A stretch of DNA of 40,645 nucleotides from an uncultured Collinsella sp. (GCA_934646965.1 CAKUEZ010000007.1:1-40645); one strand, 5' to 3'. Numbered from the stretch's first letter, positions 31,628 to 39,123 are shown. Program-made: numbers and translations. The notes: generated by a model not told the origin, from the sequence alone.

Positions 31628-32635
31628 ATGGAAGACCCCATTCAGGCCGAGATCATTCTGTACCAGTCCGAGGGGGCAAACGTGCCGGTCCAGGTCTACT
31701 ACAAGGATGAGACCCTTTGGGTCTCGCAGGCGGCGATGGCCGATCTGTTCGATGTCTCTGTTTCGACGATTTCCGAACATCTCATTAACATTTTCGCCAG
31801 CGGGGAACTACAAAAGGCCAGCTCAACTAGTTTTTCCGGTTTTTCCGGAAAAACCTCTTCCAAAGGTGGCAGACCGAAAACTTACTACAACCTCGATGCG
31901 GTAATCGCTGTCGGGTACCGAGTGAACTCGATGCGCGCAACCCGATTCCGCCAATGGGCCACGGCGACCCTCAAGGAGTACATCACCAAGGGCTTCGTCC
32001 TCAACGACGACATGCTCAAGAACGGCCGGCCCTTCGGCAAGGACTACTTCGACGAGTTGCTCGCCCGCATCCGCGACATCCGCGCGAGCGAGCGCCGCGT
32101 GTGGCTCAAGATCACCGACATCTTCCAAGAGTGCAGCTTCGACTACGACAGGGACTCGACCATGGCCAAGAACTTCTACGCCGCGGTCCAGAACAAGATG
32201 CACTACGCTGTCACCGGGCATACCGCGGCAGAAATCGTCCAGGGGCGCTCCGACCCCTCCAAGCCCAACATGGGACTCACGTCGTGGAAGGAAGGCCCCG
32301 AGGGCCGCATCCACTCCTCGGACGTCACCGTGGCCAAGAACTACCTGTCCGAGGACGAGATCAGGCAGCTGAACCGCCTCGTCACGATGCTGCTCGACAC
32401 GCTTGAGGACAGGGCCGAGCGGCACGTCCTGACGAGTATGGAGGATTGCGAGCGCCTGCTTGACGGCTTCCTGACGTTTAGTGGGCGTGAGGTGCTCAAG
32501 GGTCTCGGCAACCGCAACAAGAAGACGGCGGACAAGATCGCCAGGGAGCGCTTCCACGAGTTCCAGAAGCTCCAGGACAAGACCTACGAGAACGATTTCG
32601 AGCGCATGGCGAAGCGCCTGAACGGCAAGGCGTGA
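31628..32635 (+). CDS. RhuM-family protein
   Basis: The 335-residue protein begins MEDPIQAEIILYQSEGANVP, then VYYKDETLWVSQAAMADLFD (residues 23-42), KTYYNLDAVIAVGYRVNSMR and TRFRQWATATLKEYITKGF, which is the RhuM (PF13310) signature. The C-terminal region NKMHYAVTGHTAAEIVQGRS and the acidic helical end also match the family. Function is unknown; members are spread by mobile elements and one is a Salmonella pathogenicity-island gene. The N-terminal region is a winged-helix-like DNA-binding module. A Ser-rich loop at residues 63-78 is encoded by a DNA palindrome (31838-31855). Starts at ATG 31628 with a good ribosome-binding site. Confidence 0.85.
   Translation: MEDPIQAEIILYQSEGANVPVQVYYKDETLWVSQAAMADLFDVSVSTISEHLINIFASGELQKASSTSFSGFSGKTSSKGGRPKTYYNLDAVIAVGYRVNSMRATRFRQWATATLKEYITKGFVLNDDMLKNGRPFGKDYFDELLARIRDIRASERRVWLKITDIFQECSFDYDRDSTMAKNFYAAVQNKMHYAVTGHTAAEIVQGRSDPSKPNMGLTSWKEGPEGRIHSSDVTVAKNYLSEDEIRQLNRLVTMLLDTLEDRAERHVLTSMEDCERLLDGFLTFSGREVLKGLGNRNKKTADKIARERFHEFQKLQDKTYENDFERMAKRLNGKA
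31838..31855. repeat. Perfect 18-bp palindrome inside the RhuM gene
   Basis: GGTTTTTCCGGAAAAACC is perfectly symmetrical. It encodes part of the Ser/Gly-rich loop of the protein and could be an intragenic regulatory or recombination site, or simply low-complexity drift. Confidence 0.6.
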
Positions 32636-32783
32636 CGGGCGCAGGGGCGCACCAAAACGCCAGTTGTTTCCTATTTTGCTGACCCCAGCAAAATGGGGCG
32701 ACAGCTTGACCGCGCCGACGGCAAACGGTAATTTGGACAGCGGTATTGACGCGGGGACCCCACGGGGCCCGCGTCCAGAAGAA

Positions 32784-32820
32784 AGGCGGCTGTCCCAAGG
32801 GACAACCGCTTTTCTTCGTT
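32784..32820 (+). terminator. Terminator downstream of the RhuM gene
   Basis: GCGGCTGTCCC pairs with GGGACAACCGC (one mismatch) with an AAG loop, followed by TTTTCTTCG. It sits about 150 bases after the RhuM stop. The inner stem again is TGTCCC/GGGACA, as in several palindromes of this window. Confidence 0.8.
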
Positions 32821-32831
32821 TAGGAGCACAA

Positions 32832-32894
32832 ATGGGAGCAAAACCATTTCTGACCATTCAGGAGCAGGTCGACCTGCTCCATGACTGCTACTAA
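32832..32894 (+). pseudogene. N-terminal remnant of an Abi_2-family (abortive infection) protein
   Basis: The ATG at 32832 opens MGAKPFLTIQEQVDLLHDCY and stops at once. The text KPFLTIEEQVDLL is the usual N-terminal sequence of Abi_2/AbiD/F proteins. The rest of the gene is gone. A perfect 20-bp palindrome (32861-32880, GGAGCAGGTC and complement) lies in the remaining codons. Confidence 0.5.
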
Positions 32895-32900
32895 AAGAAG

Positions 32901-32933
32901 AAACCCCGTGTGACGATCTTGGAGGATCCGCAC
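32901..32933 (+). repeat. 33-bp direct repeat, left copy
   Basis: This copy matches 34408-34440 at 29 of 33 positions (shared core ATCTTGG and GGATCCGCAC). The four differences break the hairpin that the right copy can form. The two copies flank the toxin-antitoxin-chaperone operon. Confidence 0.7.
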
Positions 32934-32968
32934 AGTCAAGTAAGGTCCGCGGAGGCACGGGACAGCAA

Positions 32969-33003
32969 TAAGGCGGTTGTCCGAGTGGATGGTCGCCTTA
33001 TCT
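32969..33003 (+). terminator. Hairpin upstream of the toxin gene
   Basis: AATAAGGCG (about 32969-32977) pairs with CGCCTTAT (32993-33000) with an 18-base loop, then CTATT. It may insulate the TA operon from upstream transcription. Confidence 0.4.
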
Positions 33004-33004
33004 A

Positions 33005-33039
33005 TTGAATTTCAGCGCAAAAGTTAGCATAATGCTAAC
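33005..33039 (+). promoter_or_regulatory. Promoter and operator of the mqsR-mqsA-secB-like operon
   Basis: TTGAAT (33005-33010) and CATAAT (33028-33033) are spaced 17 bp apart. The perfect 17-bp palindrome GTTAGCAT-A-ATGCTAAC (33023-33039) overlaps the -10, the typical place for the antitoxin operator. Confidence 0.75.
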
Positions 33040-33055
33040 TACAAAAAGGAGCGAA

Positions 33056-33385
33056 ATGGGGAGAACCAAGTACAGACCAACCTATGAGCTCAACGAAGCG
33101 AAGCGATTCGCACGGGCCGGAAAACTCAAGCTGAGCGGACGTGCGTCGAGGTTCCTTCGAGAGCACTACGGCACCGTGAGCGACACCGCCATTGAGGTTC
33201 TCGAGATGATCGAGCCTAGACATTTCGACAAATCGGTCGAGCTCGACTATCGCCCCGGAACATGGGCCGACGTCTATCGAGGGGCGGTTTATGACGAGGT
33301 CGAATGGTATGTGAAGTTTTTTATCGAAAACGAAAGCCCGACCTTAGAAGTTTGGTCAATGAACTGGGATGGGGCAGTTCACTAG
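33056..33385 (+). CDS. mqsR: MqsR-like toxin of a toxin-antitoxin-chaperone system
   Basis: I start at the ATG 33056 (MGRTKYRPTYELNEAKRFAR) with AAAGGAGC five bases upstream; this gives 109 residues. The RPTYEL start and DKSVELDYRPGTWADVYRGA then YVKFFIENESPTLEVWSMNW fit the MqsR family (BECR ribonuclease fold; K-S and W-DVY motifs, then a Y-KF strand). MqsR toxins cleave mRNA at GCU. The N-terminal KLKLSGRASRFLREHYGTVS region is helical. It lies first in the operon, before its antitoxin, which is the usual order for MqsRA and unlike most type II systems. Toxin activity is inferred from family. Confidence 0.8.
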   Translation: MGRTKYRPTYELNEAKRFARAGKLKLSGRASRFLREHYGTVSDTAIEVLEMIEPRHFDKSVELDYRPGTWADVYRGAVYDEVEWYVKFFIENESPTLEVWSMNWDGAVH

Positions 33386-33394
33386 GAGGAAAAC

Positions 33395-33910
33395 ATGAAA
33401 TGCGTTGAATGTGGCCATGAGCTTAGGCTCACCAGGGAGCCTTTAACGGAGACATACCGCGGAGAGACGTTCACGATCGAGGGAATCGAACGCCTCGCAT
33501 GCGATGGATGCGGAGAATATGAGATTGATGCCGCGGAGGCAGACAAGCTCTCGGAAGCGATAACTAAAGCTTACGCCAGGGCGCACGGCCTGCTAGCACC
33601 GGCGGAAATCAAGGAAATCAGAAAAGCGCTCAAGATGACGCAGGCGCAATTTGAGAAGCTGCTGGGGGTAGCGAAGCCGACCGTATCCCGCTGGGAAAAC
33701 GGCGCCTCGCAACCGACGGCGACGGCGTGCCAACTCATGCGCGTCGTAAGGGACTACCCCTTGGTCCTTCCGTCTCTCGGAGTCCACGTGGACGGAACCG
33801 GGACTGGAGTCAAGGGCAACGCCTTCTCGGTGATCCACGGCGGAAAACCGGCTTGGAGCGCCAACCCGCAGGCGAAGGCAGATGAGAGCACCTTTAGGAT
33901 GAGGATGTAG
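33395..33910 (+). CDS. mqsA: MqsA-like antitoxin with CxxC zinc domain, HTH and long C-terminal tail
   Basis: The 171-residue protein starts at ATG 33395 (RBS AGGAGG). C3-x2-C6 and C36-x2-C39 form the zinc site of MqsA antitoxins. The Xre-like helix-turn-helix MTQAQFEKLLGVAKPTVSRW lies at residues 81-100 within about 70-125. The tail from residue 126 on (LGVHVDGTGTGVKGNAFSVI) is longer than in classical MqsA and is rich in hydrophobics. In toxin-antitoxin-chaperone systems such a tail is the chaperone-addiction sequence. The gene is 9 bases after the toxin stop and 2 bases before the SecB-like gene. It presumably binds the palindrome at 33023. Confidence 0.85.
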   Translation: MKCVECGHELRLTREPLTETYRGETFTIEGIERLACDGCGEYEIDAAEADKLSEAITKAYARAHGLLAPAEIKEIRKALKMTQAQFEKLLGVAKPTVSRWENGASQPTATACQLMRVVRDYPLVLPSLGVHVDGTGTGVKGNAFSVIHGGKPAWSANPQAKADESTFRMRM

Positions 33911-33912
33911 AA

Positions 33913-34362
33913 ATGACGAACATGATCAAGCAGTCAATCGACATTACCCCGCTCAGATGCGTCGGAAGGAAAGTCGACAGCGTTTCCTACATCGGCGGCA
34001 CGGTGCCGGAAAACGGCAGGGCCGTCTCCGAGGGGGCCTTTAGCCTCGCCAACAGCATCGTCGGGCAAGCCGAGGGCGACGACGGGGCGCTCCACAAGCA
34101 ACTCGCCATGACGCTCAAGCTGGAGCCGCAAGACGACACCGACGGATACTACAGGATGGACCTCTCCGTATCGGGGCTTTACTCGGCCGAGGGAATAGCC
34201 GACGAGAACATGTTCAACGCGCTCGTTCTCTCAGTCGGCGCAAGCGACCTCTATGCATACGCGAAAGGAATCGCCGAGACCCTCACATCTGGCGGCGTCC
34301 GCGGGGACCTGACGCTCCCCATCCTCACGTTTGAGTTCGACAGCGAGAGCTCGGCCTCGTAG
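33913..34362 (+). CDS. SecB-like chaperone of the TA operon
   Basis: The 149-residue protein starts MTNMIKQSIDITPLRCVGRK and ends VLSVGASDLYAYAKGIAETL followed by TSGGVRGDLTLPILTFEF. The C-terminal part (Y-AKGIAETLTSGGV-G-LTLPIL) matches the SecB fold, where the sequence is L-PYARE-I--L---G-----LPP. SecB-like proteins next to a TA pair are the third component of toxin-antitoxin-chaperone systems; the chaperone protects the antitoxin from proteases and folds it. No SecA-type export role is expected. It starts 3 bases after the antitoxin stop, so it is cotranslated. Confidence 0.75.
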   Translation: MTNMIKQSIDITPLRCVGRKVDSVSYIGGTVPENGRAVSEGAFSLANSIVGQAEGDDGALHKQLAMTLKLEPQDDTDGYYRMDLSVSGLYSAEGIADENMFNALVLSVGASDLYAYAKGIAETLTSGGVRGDLTLPILTFEFDSESSAS

Positions 34363-34407
34363 CGACATCCAGCGCGCTCGCGAGGCTCTTCGGGGCCTAG
34401 GCATCAA

Positions 34408-34444
34408 AAACCCCGTGCGGCAATCTTGGCGGATCCGCACGGGG
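34408..34444 (+). terminator. 33-bp repeat, right copy, with perfect 10-bp hairpin
   Basis: CCCCGTGCGG (34411-34420) pairs perfectly with CCGCACGGGG (34435-34444) around a 14-base loop. No T-run follows. It follows the chaperone gene by 45 bases and can end its transcript, but it is also the right copy of the direct repeat. Confidence 0.6.
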
Positions 34445-34483
34445 CATATGCCCTCCGGCAAAAGGGAAAGGCAGGACCATTAT

Positions 34484-35723
34484 ATGGCAACCAACGATAC
34501 TTCTAGGTCAAAACTCGGCTCCAAGCGCGAGGTCGCGCCCGGCAAGTGGGTGATCCGCGTGCAGGCGGGCTTCCGCGCGGACGGTCACGTGCGGCGCGTG
34601 TCGCGCACCGTGTACGGCACCGAGACCGAGGCCGATATCGCCATCGCCCAGCTCGCACAGGAGCTGGGCGTGTCCCAGGCGGCGCACGCGGGCGTAACGC
34701 TCGACATGTACTACTGGGGGAGTTTTCCGCGACTCCCCCAGCAACCGCGGCAAGCCGCGCTCCAAGGCGAGCCTGCGCGAATACGACGGCCAGATGGACA
34801 ACTACATCTCCCCCGTCCTGGGGAGCATCGACATCTCCGAGATAACCCACGACATGATGCGCAGCTGCATCGAGCGCTCGGGCGCGCCGGCCAAGACCAA
34901 GACCACGCTTCGCGCCGTCATGCGCCGCGCCTTCGATGACGGCTGGGTGACGGTGGAGCCCTTCCGCCGGCGCGTCATCGCGCCCAAGGCCAAGCAGGCG
35001 CCCGTGGAGCCGTGGAGCATACCCGAGGCCGCCGAGGCGCTGCGCAGGCTCGCCGCCAGCGACGACCGCGCCGATCTGGTCATGAACGCCTACCTCATCC
35101 TGGGCCTGAGCGGCCTGCGCAAGGAAGAGGCGCTGGCCGTGCGCCCGTGCGACCTCAAGGTCACCACGACCTACGACTTCGCAACGGGCCAGCCGACGGT
35201 CTCGGAGTACATCGAGGTCTGCCGCGCGTACACGGACGAGGATGGCGTGAAGGAGACCAAGAACGCCCATTCCGTGCGCACCGTGCCGGTTTTAATGGCG
35301 GGCCGCGAGCGCCTGCACCAGATCATGGACAAGCTGCGCCCATCCATAACCGTCGAGGGCGGCACTTCGGTTACGGAGCAGGTGCGGGAGTGGAGCGGCC
35401 AGCGCATCGTGAACATGCGCGGAGATAACCTCGTGCGCGCCTGGCGGCGCATGTGCGCACGCCATGACCTGCGGTATATCCCGCCCAAGGCCCTGCGCCA
35501 CACCTCCGAGACCATCATGGCGGCGACCGAGGTGGACCCGCTGAGCATCATGGATCTGCACGGTCATACGGACCTGGGGACAGATTACCGCCATTACATC
35601 AAACCGGGTCTGGCGGAGCGCGAGAAGGCCGCCAGGCAGGTCGGCCGCGCCCTGCAGATCGTCGAGGGCGGCAGCGCTGACGGCGGTTTTAATGGCACCG
35701 GCCTGGATGCTGAGACGCTCTAA
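34484..35723 (+). pseudogene. Tyrosine-type integrase, frameshifted near codon 79
   Basis: The ATG at 34484 (MATNDTSRSKLGSKREVAPG) opens the N-terminal arm-binding region; the frame is lost at 34716-34720, where five Gs stand in TACTGGGGGAGTTTT. Dropping one G restores YYWGVFRDSPSNRGKPRSKA and the rest of the protein. The downstream frame has the core-binding domain (LREYDGQMDNYISPVLGSID) and the catalytic residues: R in LGLSGLRKEE, K/H-x-x-R-H in PKALRHTSE, then LHGHTD and Y in YRHYIK. It could be a real +1 mutation, a sequencing error, or a recoded site. The gene reaches the tRNA cluster, so the integration site is probably the tRNA-Lys 3' end. Confidence 0.8.
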
Positions 35724-35764
35724 AACGGCAATCCCGAGGTCCACTACCTGCTAAATGCATAAAA

Positions 35765-35801
35765 CGCCCCCTGCCGCGCATAAACGGCAGGGGGCGTAAA
35801 A
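35765..35801 (-). terminator. Terminator of the tRNA operon
   Basis: CGCCCCCTGCCG (35765-35776) pairs perfectly with CGGCAGGGGGCG (35785-35796) around an 8-base loop. Read on the minus strand the stem is followed by TTTTAT, so it ends the tRNA transcript running left. Confidence 0.75.
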
Positions 35802-35883
35802 CGCGAACGGTAACGGACGGATATGATTTGAGGTCTAGGCAAATAAAAAAGGTCAGCGCCGAAGCGCTGACCTGCATGTTCTT

Positions 35884-35959
35884 TGGTGGGCCGTCAGGGG
35901 GTCGAACCCTGGACCTTGGGATTAAGAGTCCCCTGCTCTACCAACTGAGCTAACGACCC
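35884..35959 (-). tRNA. tRNA-Lys (CUU), first copy
   Basis: On the minus strand the sequence begins GGGTCGTTAGCTCAGTTGGT, with anticodon loop ACTCTTAAT (CUU) and encoded CCA. The T-loop is TTCGACC, one base different from the second copy (A to C at position 59). The acceptor stem GGGTCGT/ACGGCCC is sound. Confidence 0.93.
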
Positions 35960-35963
35960 AAAG

Positions 35964-35989
35964 CTAAAGTCCGTTGTGGCGGACTTTAG
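35964..35989. repeat. Perfect 10-bp hairpin between the two tRNA-Lys genes
   Basis: CTAAAGTCCG (35964-35973) pairs with CGGACTTTAG (35980-35989) around TTGTGG. It may be a processing site or a remnant. No T-run follows. Confidence 0.6.
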
Positions 35990-36002
35990 AGGAGATATCG
36001 TG

Positions 36003-36078
36003 TGGTGGGCCGTCAGGGGTTCGAACCCTGGACCTTGGGATTAAGAGTCCCCTGCTCTACCAACTGAGCTAACGACCC
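36003..36078 (-). tRNA. tRNA-Lys (CUU), second copy
   Basis: Identical to the first copy at all positions except one T-loop base (TTCGAAC, the canonical form). Anticodon CUU and CCA are encoded. Confidence 0.95.
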
Positions 36079-36100
36079 GATATCAACACGAAGCAAGAAC

Positions 36101-36178
36101 TGGGGTGGGTAAAGGGACTCGAACCCTCGACCTACGGGACCACAACCCGTCGCTCTAGCCAACTGAGCTACACCCACC
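36101..36178 (-). tRNA. tRNA-His (GUG)
   Basis: The minus strand starts GGTGGGTGTAGCTCAGTTGG, with anticodon loop GTTGTGGTC (GUG) and encoded CCA. The additional 5' G (36178) pairs with C73, the tRNA-His hallmark. It is the most upstream gene in the tRNA cluster. Confidence 0.95.
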
Positions 36179-36342
36179 GTGTCCTGTGCGCTTCGCGCTC
36201 GACTATTATTGCAAGGAACGCCACGCGATGCAAGCCCCAATTTTCAAGAATTTTGAAAAGAGTTTTTCGGATCCATTTCAAGCATTTCCCACCGGTTTCA
36301 TAGGAGTAAACTTGCCCCACCCCGATGTTCGAAAGGACAAGC

Positions 36343-37524
36343 ATGAAAGAACTCTCCAATCGCACGGCAACGTTTACCGATTCGGTCATTCGTCGCATGA
36401 CGCGTATCTCCAATAAGTACGGCGCCGTCAACCTCTCGCAGGGCTTCCCCGACTTTGATCCCCCGGCGCAGCTGCTCAATAGCCTCAGTACCATTGCCAC
36501 CGACCCCAAGCCGCTCTATCACCAGTACTCCATCACCTGGGGCTCCCAGGCCATGCGCGAGGCACTTGCCGCCAAGCAGGAGCACTTTATGGGCATGCCG
36601 ATCAACCCCAACGAAAACATCGTGGTCACTTGCGGCTCCACCGAGGCCATGATGGCCGCCATGATGACGGTCACGAACCCCGGCGACAAGGTCGTCATCT
36701 TCTCGCCGTTCTATGAGAACTACGGCGCCGACACGATCCTTTCGGGTGCCGAGCCCATCTATGTGCCGCTCAACCCGCCCACATTCGACTTTGACCGTGA
36801 GGTACTCGAGGCGGCCTTCCGCGACAACGATCCCAAGGCCATCGTCCTGTGCAACCCGTCCAACCCCTGCGGCAAGGTCTTCACGCGCGAGGAACTCACC
36901 TTTATCGCCGACCTGTGCAAGAAGTACGACACCTACTGCATCACCGACGAGGTCTACGAGCACATCGTCTATGCGCCCCACGAGCATGTCTATATGGCCA
37001 CGCTGCCCGGCATGTTCGAGCGCACCATCAGCTGCAGCTCGCTGTCCAAGACCTACTCCATCACCGGCTGGCGCCTAGGCTACACCATCGCCCCGGCCGA
37101 GATTACCGAGCGTATCAAGAAGGTCCACGACTTCCTCACCGTGGGCGCCGCCGCTCCCCTGCAGGAGGCTGTCGTCACCGCCCTCAACTTCGACGATAGC
37201 TATTACCAGGAGGTCCTCGACCTCTACACCGCCAAGCGCGACATGTTCTGCCAGGGTCTCGATAGCATTGGCCTTAAGCACAACGTGCCGCAGGGCGCTT
37301 ACTACGTGATGATGGACATCTCGGAGTTTGGCTACGACAGCGACCTCGACTTCTGCGAGGACCTGGCCTCCAAGGTGGGCGTAGGCGCCGTGCCTGGCTC
37401 GAGCTTCTTCCGCGAGCCCGTCAACCATCTGATCCGCTTCCACTTTGCCAAGCGCGACGAAACGCTCAACGCCGCGCTGGAGAGCCTCAAGTCCCTGCAT
37501 GAAAAAATCAAACCGCGCGGGTAA
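36343..37524 (+). CDS. Class I/II PLP-dependent aminotransferase
   Basis: I start at the ATG 36343 (MKELSNRTATFTDSVIRRMT), with GAAAGGA about 7 bases before it, giving 393 residues. Class I fold motifs are NPSNPCGK (171-178), DEVYEHIVY (202-210) with the PLP-binding Asp and Tyr, the Schiff-base Lys in SSLSKTYSITGWR (K236), and the terminal Arg in LIRFHFAK. The family transfers amino groups between amino and keto acids in the cytoplasm. The sequence resembles the aspartate/kynurenine type (LSQGFPDFDPP), but the exact substrate is open. It is transcribed alone and ends at a strong terminator (37555-37593). Confidence 0.88.
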   Translation: MKELSNRTATFTDSVIRRMTRISNKYGAVNLSQGFPDFDPPAQLLNSLSTIATDPKPLYHQYSITWGSQAMREALAAKQEHFMGMPINPNENIVVTCGSTEAMMAAMMTVTNPGDKVVIFSPFYENYGADTILSGAEPIYVPLNPPTFDFDREVLEAAFRDNDPKAIVLCNPSNPCGKVFTREELTFIADLCKKYDTYCITDEVYEHIVYAPHEHVYMATLPGMFERTISCSSLSKTYSITGWRLGYTIAPAEITERIKKVHDFLTVGAAAPLQEAVVTALNFDDSYYQEVLDLYTAKRDMFCQGLDSIGLKHNVPQGAYYVMMDISEFGYDSDLDFCEDLASKVGVGAVPGSSFFREPVNHLIRFHFAKRDETLNAALESLKSLHEKIKPRG

Positions 37525-37554
37525 GGACGGCCCAGCAACTAAAGGCACCAGAGA

Positions 37555-37593
37555 AACCTCGCGAACCCGTTGGGCTGCGAGGTTCCTTTTTAT
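37555..37593 (+). terminator. Rho-independent terminator of the aminotransferase gene
   Basis: AACCTCGC (37555-37562) pairs with GCGAGGTT (37577-37584) and is followed by CCTTTTTAT. Confidence 0.9.
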
Positions 37594-37664
37594 AGCGACC
37601 TCATTCATATTTTATAGCGCTATACTTTAGAGAACAAACAACTCGTCCAGGAGAGAGGGATACT

Positions 37665-38558
37665 ACGGCAGAGCAGCAGCTTATCGGAGCGCTCGAGGCC
37701 GGCGGCACCAAGATGGTGTGCGCCACGGGTTATGCGGACGGTACGGTCCTGGAACGCGAGCAAATCGCGACCACGACCCCGCAGGAGACCGTAGAGGCCG
37801 TCAACGCATGGTTTGCAGACAAGGGCATCGCCGCCCTGGGCATCGGCGCCTTTGGCCCCACCGCGGTCAACCCCGCCTCGCCCCAATACGGCAAGATCCT
37901 GGAGACGCCCAAGACGGCATGGCGCTACTTTGACCTGCTGGGCACCATCCAAAACGAGCTGAACATCCCCTGCGGCTACGATACCGACGTAAACGTCGCT
38001 TGCCTGGGCGAGGTCACCTTTGGCTGCGCTCAGGGCCTTACCGACGTGGTCTATCTAACCATCGGCACCGGCGTGGGCGCCGGCGTGCTCTCGGGCGGTC
38101 AGCTCGTCCACGGTATGATGCATCCCGAGGCCGGCCACATCCTGGTCACGCGCGACCCGCGTGACACCATCGGCGAGCACAGCGGCTGTCCCTTCCACGA
38201 CAACTGCCTCGAGGGCCTCATCGCCGGCCCCGGCGTCAAAAAGCGCTGGGGTGGCAAGAGCGCCGGGGAGATGGCCGACGACCCGGAGGCCATGGACCTG
38301 CTCGCCGGCTATCTGGCACAGGCGCTCATGACCTACACGCTGTGCTATGCGCCGCAGAAGATCATCATCGGCGGCGGCGTTGCCGACCACACCCCCATCG
38401 TGCCGCTTGCCCGCAAAAAGTGCGCCGAGATGCTCAACGGCTATATCGTCACGCCCGAGGTCAACGACATCGATAGCTATATCGTCAACAACAGCCTCGA
38501 GGGCAAGCAGGGCATCATTGGCTGCCTGGCCCTGGGTGCCGCTGCGCTTTTGCAGTAG
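37665..38558 (+). CDS. ROK-family sugar kinase (fructokinase/glucokinase type), apparent ACG start
   Basis: The frame reaches upstream of the first ATG (37713) as AEQQLIGALEAGGTK, which is the N-terminal phosphate-binding strand (GALEAGGTK) of ROK kinases. No ATG, GTG or TTG lies in this frame downstream of the ribosome-binding site; ACG at 37665 sits about 5 bases after GGAGAGAGGG, so I place the start there (297 residues). Motifs are GAFGPTAVNPAS, TIGTGVGAGVL, EAGHILVTRDP and the zinc loop HSGCPFHDNCLEGLIAGPGV. ROK kinases phosphorylate hexoses with ATP; the loop is that of the fructokinase branch. It may be a true ACG start, or a T to C change in the start codon. Confidence 0.8.
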   Translation, partial: TAEQQLIGALEAGGTKMVCATGYADGTVLEREQIATTTPQETVEAVNAWFADKGIAALGIGAFGPTAVNPASPQYGKILETPKTAWRYFDLLGTIQNELNIPCGYDTDVNVACLGEVTFGCAQGLTDVVYLTIGTGVGAGVLSGGQLVHGMMHPEAGHILVTRDPRDTIGEHSGCPFHDNCLEGLIAGPGVKKRWGGKSAGEMADDPEAMDLLAGYLAQALMTYTLCYAPQKIIIGGGVADHTPIVPLARKKCAEMLNGYIVTPEVNDIDSYIVNNSLEGKQGIIGCLALGAAALLQ

Positions 38559-38644
38559 AGACGCGGCAAAGGGGCGCTACGGCGAGAGGCAAGCCCGACC
38601 CACGGGATGACGCCGCCACGCTCCGTATAAGCCCATCAAATATA

Positions 38645-38687
38645 AAAGGCCGCCTAGGACCAAGCAACGTGTCTTAGGCGGCCTTTT
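38645..38687. terminator. Bidirectional terminator between the kinase and VanZ-like genes
   Basis: AAAAGGCCGCCTAGGAC pairs with GTGTCTTAGGCGGCCTTTTT nearly perfectly. It has T-runs on both strands and overlaps the last codons of the VanZ-like gene. Confidence 0.85.
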
Positions 38688-39123
38688 TGGCGCATATGAG
38701 CGATCGCAGAAGATATCGAAGCACAACGCCCGTCATCGCTCCGCAGCAATCGATCAACACATCGGTGATCATACCAGCGCGGCCGGGCACAAAGAGCTGA
38801 ATCGTCTCGTCGATCGAGGGAATCAGCAGCAGAAACACCGCCGTGGGAAGCAGTACGTCAAAGGTGCGCCGACCCTCAATATCAAAGGCGTGCGTCGCCA
38901 GGATGCCGAGCACAAGGTACTCGGTAAAATGCGCACACTTGCGCACGACGAAGTTGGTCACCCACTCGTACGGAAGCCCCATACCGTGCAGAAAGCCACG
39001 AACGGCCTCCATGATTGACAGACTCAGCGAGCCGGACCCCGTGCCGGGAACCATCGAGTTGCCCCAGATAAGCAGCACCATAAGGCAGGCCGCGAGTGCC
39101 CACCTGCGATCGATTTTAGCCAT
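38674..39123 (-). CDS. VanZ-family membrane protein
   Basis: The 149-residue protein has four predicted helices and the VanZ motifs RKCAHFTEYLVLG (61-73), PSIDETIQLFVPGR (about 102-116) and DVLIDCCGAMTG. VanZ homologues give low teicoplanin resistance in enterococci, but most relatives have no proven function. It follows the long Ala/Pro-rich gene by 7 bases on the same strand and its ribosome-binding site (GCGGAGG) lies in that gene's last codons, so both are likely one transcript. No resistance cluster is nearby. Confidence 0.85.
   Translation of the reverse strand: MAKIDRRWALAACLMVLLIWGNSMVPGTGSGSLSLSIMEAVRGFLHGMGLPYEWVTNFVVRKCAHFTEYLVLGILATHAFDIEGRRTFDVLLPTAVFLLLIPSIDETIQLFVPGRAGMITDVLIDCCGAMTGVVLRYLLRSLICAKKAA

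Noticed and set aside
35964..35989. Hairpin between tRNA-Lys genes as an integration site or ncRNA
   Set aside because: No repeat of it elsewhere was seen and it lies in a spacer transcribed with the tRNAs; a processing structure is enough.
38674..39123. VanZ as part of a glycopeptide resistance operon
   Set aside because: No vanH, vanA, vanX or two-component genes nearby; isolated VanZ proteins are common.
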